20,358 bases of DNA. Origin: JACVRM01 sp036824245. GTDB taxonomy: Bacteria; Actinomycetota; Thermoleophilia; Gaiellales; Gaiellaceae. The stretch is taken from contig DAITAO010000056.1 of assembly GCA_036824245.1 (NCBI GenBank), forward strand, positions 1-20,358. The letters are read 5' to 3'. The notes under the pieces are model-generated. The model was not told the DNA's origin. It did not search any database and worked only from the letters and a program-made list of their open reading frames with translations. Below are positions 12,691 through 18,474 of the stretch, in pieces. A program made the translations under genes and the position numbers. Numbering within the stretch: the stretch's first letter is position 1; every line of letters starts with the position of its first letter.

Positions 12691-15084
12691 GTGGATGCGC
12701 ATGCGCTCGCGGTTCTGGAGTACCCCGCCATCGTCGAACGGCTGGCGGCGGCGACCGCGACCCCGCATGGGGCGCAGCTTGCGCAGGCGCTCGAGCCCTC
12801 TTCCGATTCCGTGGAGGTTTCACGCCGCCAGGCGCTCACTGCCGAGGCCGTAGCGCTGCTCGACACGGCGGCGGAGCCCGCGCTCGAGGGTGTCGAGGAC
12901 GTGCGCGAGGCAGCTGCACACGCCGCCCGCGACGGCGTGCTGGCGGCGGTGGCGCTCCGGGACGTCGCGGTGAGCATCAGCGTCGCGCTGCGGGCCCGCG
13001 CGGCGCTCCAGACGGCGGCAGAAGCCGCGCCGCTTCTGGCCGATCTCGCCGTTCGCATCGACCTCGACCTGGCACAGCTCGCAGACGCGATCGCGGCCCG
13101 GATCGAGGAGGACGGCTCCGGCGTGCGGGACGACGCGTCGCCGGTGCTGCGCCGCCTGCGCAGGGAGCTCCGGACCGGCAGAGAGCGTGTCTCCGAGGAG
13201 CTGCGCCGCCTGGCGCGCGGCAACGAGCTACGCGAGCACCTTCAGGAGCAGTTCGTCACCGAGCGGGGCGGCCGGCCCGTCCTGGCCGTCCGGGCGAGCG
13301 CCCGCAGCAAGGTGCCCGGGATTGTCCACGACGCGTCGAGTAGCGGCCAGACGCTCTTCGTCGAGCCCTTTGTGGTGGTCGAGCTCAACAACCGGCTATC
13401 GGAGGCGGCAGGCGCGGAGCGAGAGGAGGTGGAGCGCATCTTGCGCGAGCTTTCCGCGCAGGTGGGCGCGCGCGCGCCGGCGCTCGACCTGCTCGTCGAG
13501 GCCACTGGTGCGCTTGACGTGGCTCTTGCGCGCGGCGTCGTCTCCCGGCGCTGGCGCGGCACTCCTGTGGAGGCCTCCGGCGACGTACGCCTGCTCGGTG
13601 CGCGGCACCCGCTGCTCGACCCGGCATCGGCCGTGCCCATCGACCTCGACCTCAGCGGGCTGCGCGCGCTCGTGGTCAGCGGCCCGAATACCGGCGGCAA
13701 GACGGTGGCCCTCAAGACGCTTGGTCTGGCAGCCCTGCTGCACCAGGCCGGCCTGCGCCCGCCGGCCGCGGTCGCCTCGTTGCCGGTCTTCGACGAGGTG
13801 CTGGCAGACATCGGCGACGAGCAGTCGATCGAGATGAGCCTCTCGACCTTCTCGGGTCACGTCTCGAACCTGGTGGCGATTCTGGCCGCAGCTACCGAGC
13901 GCTCGCTGGTGCTGGTCGACGAGCTGGCGTCGGGCACCGACCCGGTCGAGGGATCGGCCCTGGCGCAAGCTCTGCTGGGGAGGCTCGCCGGCCAGGCGAG
14001 GCTGACCGTCGCGACCACGCACTACTCGGAGCTCAAGGAGTGGGCGAGCGCGACGGACGGCGTCGCGAACGCCGCGACCGGGTTCGATCCCGAGACGCAC
14101 GCGCCTCTCTACCGCGTGGCGCTGGGCAGGCCCGGCACCTCGCACGCGCTCCGGATTGCGGAGCGGCTCGGACTGGATGCGGCGGTGGTCGCCGACGCGC
14201 GCGCGCGAGTTGCGCCCGAACGGTTGCGGATCGCCGAGCTGCTGGCCGAGGCGGAGGCCGCGGAGCGGGCAGCCGCGGAGGAGCACGAGGCGGCCGGGGC
14301 TGCGCGGGCGGAGGCGGCAAGCGTCACCGCGACCGCGCGGGAGCGTGAGGCGGCGCTCGAGTCCGAGATCGAGTCCGTCCGCGCCTCTGCCGCCCAGGAG
14401 CGCGACCTGGCCCGAGCCGAGGCGCAGCGCGAGCTCGCCACGGCCCGTGCGGAGCTGGCCGCGCTTCGCGACGAGATCCGTGTCGCCCGCCGCCGCGAGC
14501 AAGACCGCCGGCGTGCCGCCCCCGCCGCCGCCTCGCGCGCGGAGCGTGACCGGGACCGCCGCCTCGGTGCCGCGTCCCAGCGCGCCGCGCGCGCAGAGCA
14601 GGCACTCGCCGCCGAGCCTCTCCCGCTGCGCACGGCACTCGCGCCCGGCGACCCGGTCGTGGCCCCGGACGTCGGGGTGCGAGGAACGATCGCGTCGATC
14701 GAAGGCGACGAGGCGGAGGTCGTCGGCCAGCGGGGCCTGCGCATTCGCATTCCCATCGCGCGGCTACACCCCGACGCACGAGGCGGAGGCATGTCCGACA
14801 CGCCCGATGAGCCGCAGGTGCGCGTGGTCGCAGGTGCGCGGGGCGACGCCTCGGACGAGCTAGACGTACGCGGTCAGCGTGCGCAGGAGGCGCGCGAGGC
14901 GGTGCGTTCGTTCGTGGACGAGGCCGCGCTGGCGGGCCTCTTGCAGGTCCGCGTCATCCACGGCCGCGGCAGCGGGGCGGTCCGCACGGCGATTCGCGAG
15001 GAGCTTCGGCAGCACCAGTTGGTGGAGCGCCACGAGCCCGACTCGGCAGACGGCGCGACGATCGCGCACCTCGGCGGCCCCTGA
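12691..15084 (+). CDS. mutS2: MutS2 ATPase with C-terminal Smr domain
   Basis: 797 residues, normal length for MutS2. N-terminal helical core (LEYPAIVERLAAATATPHG...), MutS-type ABC ATPase with Walker A GPNTGGKTV (331-339), signature STFSGHVSNLVAIL, Walker B LVLVDELASGTDP (Asp410-Glu411) and switch TTHYSELKEWA; then a long Ala/Glu/Arg coiled coil (~510-640), a KOW-like beta domain (PGDPVVAPDVGVRGTIASIE) and a C-terminal Smr domain with LDVRGQR (Asp725) and HGRGSGAVR (His757). It lacks MutS mismatch-binding domains. In Bacillus subtilis MutS2 (RqcU) binds collided ribosomes and splits them; older work on other bacteria reports an anti-recombination role through the Smr nuclease. Start: GTG 12691 fits the promoter box and the family N-terminus. 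The adjacent release factor supports the ribosome-rescue role here. Confidence 0.94.
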   Translation: MDAHALAVLEYPAIVERLAAATATPHGAQLAQALEPSSDSVEVSRRQALTAEAVALLDTAAEPALEGVEDVREAAAHAARDGVLAAVALRDVAVSISVALRARAALQTAAEAAPLLADLAVRIDLDLAQLADAIAARIEEDGSGVRDDASPVLRRLRRELRTGRERVSEELRRLARGNELREHLQEQFVTERGGRPVLAVRASARSKVPGIVHDASSSGQTLFVEPFVVVELNNRLSEAAGAEREEVERILRELSAQVGARAPALDLLVEATGALDVALARGVVSRRWRGTPVEASGDVRLLGARHPLLDPASAVPIDLDLSGLRALVVSGPNTGGKTVALKTLGLAALLHQAGLRPPAAVASLPVFDEVLADIGDEQSIEMSLSTFSGHVSNLVAILAAATERSLVLVDELASGTDPVEGSALAQALLGRLAGQARLTVATTHYSELKEWASATDGVANAATGFDPETHAPLYRVALGRPGTSHALRIAERLGLDAAVVADARARVAPERLRIAELLAEAEAAERAAAEEHEAAGAARAEAASVTATAREREAALESEIESVRASAAQERDLARAEAQRELATARAELAALRDEIRVARRREQDRRRAAPAAASRAERDRDRRLGAASQRAARAEQALAAEPLPLRTALAPGDPVVAPDVGVRGTIASIEGDEAEVVGQRGLRIRIPIARLHPDARGGGMSDTPDEPQVRVVAGARGDASDELDVRGQRAQEAREAVRSFVDEAALAGLLQVRVIHGRGSGAVRTAIREELRQHQLVERHEPDSADGATIAHLGGP

Positions 15085-15087
15085 CGC

Positions 15088-15100
15088 GGTTGGTGCAACC
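15088..15100 (+). terminator. Weak hairpin after mutS2
   Basis: GGTTG-GTG-CAACC lies four bases after the mutS2 stop codon. The stem is short and no T run follows, so it is at best a partial terminator. Confidence 0.2.
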
Positions 15101-15127
15101 ATTGCCGCGCCGCGACCTCTTTGCTTC

Positions 15128-15275
15128 GCAGGGACTGTCCCCGCACGAGACGGCCGAAGCCCCCTGAGCGCCCCGAGAATGTCCCGACCTACCACCATGC
15201 AGGGACTGTCCCCGCAGGGACTGTCCCGTCAGGCCATGTCACAGGACGGGACAGACCTTGTGGCGAAGTCCCTGC
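15128..15275. repeat. Cluster of short GGGACTGTCCC repeats
   Basis: Three near-identical copies of GCAGGGACTGTCCCCGCA lie at 15128-15145, 15199-15216 and 15214-15231 (the last two share three bases; the third ends GTCA). Inverted partial copies are GGGACAG (15248-15254) and AGTCCCTGC (15267-15275). Each unit is itself near-palindromic (GGGAC/GTCCC). The cluster fills the space between mutS2 and the small convergent gene at 15279. It resembles dispersed REP-type intergenic repeats rather than a CRISPR, since spacing is irregular. Confidence 0.75.
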
Positions 15276-15278
15276 CGA

Positions 15279-15488
15279 CTATTTCCGGGGTCGCCCTTCG
15301 TCGTACGCCTTGACGTAGCCGGGCGGGTAGTTGCTGTCCCCGTACGCGTCGTAGTCGTCGCCTCGCCCGACGCCGGCCGCCATGGCGTCGACGTTCTCGA
15401 CCGGCCTCTCGCCGCCCGCCGAGAAGTCTCCTCGCTCGAGCGAGCCGAGTCGCAGTTTGGCTCGCAGCCGTTGCAGAAAGCTGAGCAT
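15279..15488 (-). CDS. Small conserved-looking protein with C-terminal PPGYVKAYDEGRPRK
   Basis: 69 residues. A basic amphipathic N-terminus (MLSFLQRLRAKLRLG) is followed by a polar acidic middle (VGRGDDYDAYGDSNY) and the ending PPGYVKAYDEGRPRK. I recall similar short proteins with this C-terminal PPGYVK-YDEGRP motif in related actinobacteria, but know no function. The N-terminus could attach to a membrane surface. Start ATG 15488 has only a weak purine-rich region before it; another ATG nine bases upstream is in a different frame. It is divergent from the secreted intradiol-like gene at 15537 and converges on mutS2 across the repeat cluster. Confidence 0.65.
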   Translation of the reverse strand: MLSFLQRLRAKLRLGSLERGDFSAGGERPVENVDAMAAGVGRGDDYDAYGDSNYPPGYVKAYDEGRPRK

Positions 15489-15523
15489 CTCGAACCATGA
15501 TGCCGCACGACGCGCCGCTGTGG

Positions 15524-15529
15524 TAGAGC
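15524..15529 (+). promoter_or_regulatory. Possible near-leaderless -10 box for the intradiol-like gene
   Basis: TAGAGC begins 13 nt before GTG 15537. It fits the local leaderless pattern less well than others (last base C, spacing one longer), so it is tentative. Confidence 0.25.
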
Positions 15530-15536
15530 TTCACCC

Positions 15537-16007
15537 GTGACGTGGCGACTCTGGTGCGCCGCCCTGACCGCCGGGATCGTGGTCGTTGCCGTCTCAGTAG
15601 GTGCCGGCCTGTCAAGCGCTGCGTCTTGTCGGGCGACACCGCCCGATGCATTCGGACCGTTCGGTCGCGGGCTGCCGCCGATCCGGGCCAAGACGGGCTC
15701 AGGCCACGTGCTTACCGGCGTCGTCCTGTCCGCACTCGACTGCAAGCCGATTCGGCGTGCGCAGGTGCAGTTCTGGCAGTCGAACAAGAAAGGGACATAC
15801 ACGCGCGCGCTGAGCGCGACCGTCATCACCAACAGTGCGGGTCGCTTCCGCTACACGAGTCCGGTTCCGACCACGTACGAGGGACGTGAGCCGCACATCC
15901 ATATCCGGGTCATCGCCCGCGGCCACGAGCCCCTGCTCAGCCGCTACGTCCCGAGGGGCACGCGGCGCGGGACCATCCGTCTCGTGCTGGTCCCGGCGGA
16001 TCTCTAA
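15537..16007 (+). CDS. Secreted intradiol-dioxygenase-like protein
   Basis: 156 residues starting at GTG 15537. Residues 1-30 are a signal peptide (basic MTWR, then a hydrophobic stretch to GLSSAAS). The mature part has the beta-sandwich pattern of intradiol ring-cleavage dioxygenases: TGVVLSALDCKPIRRAQVQF, NSAGRFRYTSPVPTTY and HIHIRVIARGHEPL. Candidate iron ligands are the Tyr of PTTYEG and the His pair in EPHIHIRV; the first tyrosine ligand of true catechol dioxygenases is not obvious. The protein is shorter than the catalytic enzymes (~280 aa) and resembles the exported, stand-alone intradiol-fold proteins whose substrates are largely unknown. It could act on extracellular aromatics or be a non-enzymatic domain. 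It lies upstream of the formate dehydrogenase but has no evident link to it. Confidence 0.75.
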   Translation: MTWRLWCAALTAGIVVVAVSVGAGLSSAASCRATPPDAFGPFGRGLPPIRAKTGSGHVLTGVVLSALDCKPIRRAQVQFWQSNKKGTYTRALSATVITNSAGRFRYTSPVPTTYEGREPHIHIRVIARGHEPLLSRYVPRGTRRGTIRLVLVPADL

Positions 16008-16079
16008 GCGTTAGCCCGCTCTCGGCTCCGGCAACCGGCGAAGATGCCGACACCAGACAGCGAGGAAAGGGGAGGAGCG

Positions 16080-17282
16080 ATGGCGACCATCCTCTGTGTG
16101 CTCTACGACGACCCCGTTGACGGGTACCCACCTTCGTACGCCCGTGACGAGATTCCGAGGATCGAGCGCTACTACGACGGCCAGACCACGCCGACGCCCG
16201 AAGAGATCGACTACACGCCTGGAGACTTGCTCGGGAGCGTGTCGGGCGAGCTCGGCCTGAGAAAGTTCCTCGAGGAGCGTGGACACCGGCTCATCGTCAC
16301 GTCTGACAAGGACGGGCCCGATTCGGCCTTCGAGCGCGAGCTACCCGACGCCGAGATCGTCATCTCACAACCGTTCTGGCCCGCCTACCTGACGGCGGAG
16401 CGCATCGCCAGGGCGCCCAACCTGAAGATGGCAATCACGGCCGGGATCGGCTCGGACCACGTCGACCTCCAGGCGGCGATCGACCGCGGCATCACAGTGG
16501 CAGAGGTGACCTACTGCAACTCGATCAGCGTGGCCGAACACGTGGTCATGCTGATCCTGGCCCTTGTACGGGACTATCTCCCCGCGCACCAGTGGGTGCT
16601 CGACGGCGGCTGGAACATCGCGGACTGCGTGTCGCGGTCGTACGACCTGGAGGGCATGCAGGTCGGCGTCGTCGGGGCCGGCCGGATCGGCTCCGCCGTC
16701 CTGCGCCGGCTGCAACCGTTCGAGGTCGGGCTCCACTACACGGACCGGCATCGCCTGCCCACGGATGTCGAGGAAGAACTCGGCGTCACCTACCACCCGA
16801 CGGTCGAGTCGATGGTGCGCGCGTGCGATGTGGTCTCGATCAACGCGCCGCTGCATCCGGAAACCGAGCACCTCTTCGACGCCGAGCTGATCAGCCAGAT
16901 GAAGCGTGGTGCGTATCTCGTCAACACCGCGCGAGGCAAGATCTGCGACCCCGACGCGGTCGCCGATGCGTCCAAGAGCGGTCAGCTCGCGGGCTACGCC
17001 GGCGATGTCTGGTTCCCGCAACCCGCGCCGAAGGATCATCCCTGGCGGACGATGCCCCACCACGGGATGACCCCGCACACGTCGGGGACGAGTCTCTCCG
17101 CGCAGGCCCGCTACGCCGCCGGCGTTCGCGAGATCCTCGAGTGCTGGTTCGACGGCCGCCCCATTCGCGAGGAGTACCTGATCGTGGACGGCGGCCAGCT
17201 CGCCGGCGCCGGAGCCCATTCGTACAGCGCCGGCGACGCGACCGGCGGCTCCGACGACGCAGCTCGCTTCAGGGGAACGTGA
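16080..17282 (+). CDS. fdh: NAD-dependent formate dehydrogenase
   Basis: 400 residues, the same length as the well-studied Pseudomonas sp. 101 enzyme and closely similar in recall. N-terminal MATILCVLYDDPVDGYPPSY and substrate-channel LLGSVSGELGLRKFLEERGH; NAD-binding GVVGAGRIGSAVLRRLQPF with YTDRHRLP (Asp then Arg, the NAD-specific acidic residue); catalytic Asn in CNSISVAEHVV, Arg in NTARGKICD, Gln in WFPQPAPKDHPWR and His in MTPHTSGTSLSAQARYAAG are all present. Reaction: formate + NAD+ to CO2 + NADH, in the cytoplasm. Start ATG 16080 follows GGAGGAG at 16071-16077; an upstream in-frame ATG at 16044 has no such site. It overlaps, tail to tail, the formaldehyde-type dehydrogenase by 14 bases, suggesting C1 detoxification or energy use. 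Confidence 0.95.
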   Translation: MATILCVLYDDPVDGYPPSYARDEIPRIERYYDGQTTPTPEEIDYTPGDLLGSVSGELGLRKFLEERGHRLIVTSDKDGPDSAFERELPDAEIVISQPFWPAYLTAERIARAPNLKMAITAGIGSDHVDLQAAIDRGITVAEVTYCNSISVAEHVVMLILALVRDYLPAHQWVLDGGWNIADCVSRSYDLEGMQVGVVGAGRIGSAVLRRLQPFEVGLHYTDRHRLPTDVEEELGVTYHPTVESMVRACDVVSINAPLHPETEHLFDAELISQMKRGAYLVNTARGKICDPDAVADASKSGQLAGYAGDVWFPQPAPKDHPWRTMPHHGMTPHTSGTSLSAQARYAAGVREILECWFDGRPIREEYLIVDGGQLAGAGAHSYSAGDATGGSDDAARFRGT

Positions 17283-18375
17283 TGACGGTGCGGATGCCTT
17301 CCTGACGCTCCATCGCGTCGAAGCCGTCGTTCACCTCTTCGAGTGAGATCCGGCGCGTGACGAGTGCAGAGGCGTCGAACTCGCCGGCGAGCCAGCGCTC
17401 GACCAGCGGCGGTACCTGCGTGCGGCCCTTGACGCCGCCGAACGACGAGCCCGTCACGCGGCGTCCCGTGATCAGAAGGCGCGGGACGATGTCGAGCGTC
17501 TCGCCCTTCCCGGCGACGCCGATCATGGTGGCAAGACCCCACGCCTCGCGCGCGGCCTCGACGGCCTGCTGCATGACCTGCACGCTGCCTGTTGCCTCGA
17601 AGGTGTAGTCGGCGCCGAAGCCGCCCGTCTCCGAGCGGATCCACTCGACCGTGTCGGCGGCCGCTACGCGTGTATCTGTGGCGCCGTGCCGTCGCGCCTC
17701 TCCAAGACGGTCCTCGGAGAGGTCGATCGCGACGATCCGCTGGGCGCCCGCGAGCCGGCAGCCGATCACCGCGCCCAGTCCCACAAGGCCGCAACCGAAC
17801 ACGACGCACGTGGAGCCCGGCTCGACCTGGGCGGTGTAGAGCGCGGCGCCGATCCCGGTCGAGAGGCCGCAGGCAAACGCCGCGCACCCGTCGAGCGGCG
17901 CCTCGGGATTCACGTTCGCGAGCGCGATCTCGGGGATGACGGAGTACTCAGCGAAGGTCGACGTGCCCATGAAGTGACGGAGCGGCTCGCCTTTCCGCGC
18001 GAAGCGCGTCGTGCCGTCCGGGAGGAAGCCGAGGCCTTGCTGATCGCGGATCGCCACGCAGCGGTTCGTCCGTGGGCTGCGGCAGTGAGCGCACTCGCCG
18101 CACTCGGGCGCAAAGAGCGTGACGACGTGGTCGCCCGGCCCGACGAGCGTCACGTCTGGCCCGACCGCCTCGACGACTCCAGCGCCCTCGTGGCCGAGCA
18201 CGCACGCGGTGTACCCCGTCGGGTCGGCGCCCGAAGCGGCGTAGAGATCGGTATGGCAGACACCGCAAGCCTCGAGCCGGACGAGCGCCTCGCCCGCCCT
18301 GGGCTCGGCCAAGTCGACGTCCTGAACGACGAGCGGCTGGCCGAAGTTCTCGAGAACAGCAGCTCTGACCTTCAT
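17269..18375 (-). CDS. Class III zinc alcohol dehydrogenase (formaldehyde dehydrogenase-like)
   Basis: 368 residues. Catalytic zinc ligands are Cys40 (ACGVCHTDLY), His62 (LGHEGAGVVE) and Cys169 (FACGLSTG); the structural zinc loop is CGECAHCRSPRTNRC (Cys92, 95, 98, 106). NAD-binding VFGCGLVGLGAVIGC is followed by the acidic IVAIDLSEDRL. The segments FMGTSTFAEYSV and RVTGSSFGGVKGR are typical of class III / S-(hydroxymethyl)thiol dehydrogenases. Likely reaction: oxidation of a formaldehyde-thiol adduct (the thiol could be glutathione, mycothiol or another) to the formyl thioester with NAD. A general alcohol dehydrogenase role is the alternative. Start ATG 18375 is 12 nt after the -10 box TAGGAT. 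Its 3' end overlaps the formate dehydrogenase, which would use the next product, formate. Confidence 0.87.
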   Translation of the reverse strand: MKVRAAVLENFGQPLVVQDVDLAEPRAGEALVRLEACGVCHTDLYAASGADPTGYTACVLGHEGAGVVEAVGPDVTLVGPGDHVVTLFAPECGECAHCRSPRTNRCVAIRDQQGLGFLPDGTTRFARKGEPLRHFMGTSTFAEYSVIPEIALANVNPEAPLDGCAAFACGLSTGIGAALYTAQVEPGSTCVVFGCGLVGLGAVIGCRLAGAQRIVAIDLSEDRLGEARRHGATDTRVAAADTVEWIRSETGGFGADYTFEATGSVQVMQQAVEAAREAWGLATMIGVAGKGETLDIVPRLLITGRRVTGSSFGGVKGRTQVPPLVERWLAGEFDASALVTRRISLEEVNDGFDAMERQEGIRTVITFP

Positions 18376-18381
18376 TGCGCG

Positions 18382-18387
18382 ATCCTA
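18382..18387 (-). promoter_or_regulatory. Leaderless -10 box of the class III dehydrogenase
   Basis: Minus-strand TAGGAT (18387-18382), then CGCGCA, then ATG 18375. A weak -35 (GTGAGC) lies 17 bases upstream. Spacing puts the transcription start on the A of the ATG. Confidence 0.55.
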
Positions 18388-18392
18388 CAAAG

Positions 18393-18404
18393 GGGCGTTC
18401 GCCC
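18393..18404. repeat. Inverted repeat in a divergent promoter region
   Basis: GGGCG-TT-CGCCC lies between the divergent dehydrogenase and methyltransferase promoters, within the -35 to -10 spacer of the dehydrogenase promoter. It could be a small operator; in GC-rich DNA such a short repeat may also be chance. Confidence 0.3.
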
Positions 18405-18429
18405 GCTCACGACGGGCACTGGTGCCGGA

Positions 18430-18435
18430 TAGGTT
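18430..18435 (+). promoter_or_regulatory. -10 box upstream of the O-methyltransferase
   Basis: TAGGTT (18430-18435) followed by GCGGAC and GTG 18442: the same geometry as the leaderless promoters at 414, 11972, 12691 and 18375. The first GTG, however, opens a ten-codon ORF and not the methyltransferase. Confidence 0.45.
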
Positions 18436-18441
18436 GCGGAC

Positions 18442-18474
18442 GTGCGCGAGATCGCTGTCGTCCGTGAGCTCTGA
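18442..18474 (+). CDS. Possible leaderless ten-codon upstream ORF
   Basis: GTG 18442 to TGA 18472-18474 encodes MREIAVVREL. It begins at the predicted transcription start and its stop overlaps the methyltransferase GTG at 18464 in another frame. It could deliver ribosomes to the main gene by termination-reinitiation. It may equally be chance; no composition test is possible on ten codons. Confidence 0.3.
   Translation: MREIAVVREL

Noticed and set aside
13396..14502. Long open frame (368 codons) antisense to mutS2
   Set aside because: A by-product of GC-rich codon use; low-complexity Arg/Gly/Leu-rich translation, no motif, and the sense strand is clearly mutS2.
15128..15275. CRISPR array
   Set aside because: Units are only 18 bp, spacing is irregular (one pair overlaps), some are inverted, and no cas gene is present.
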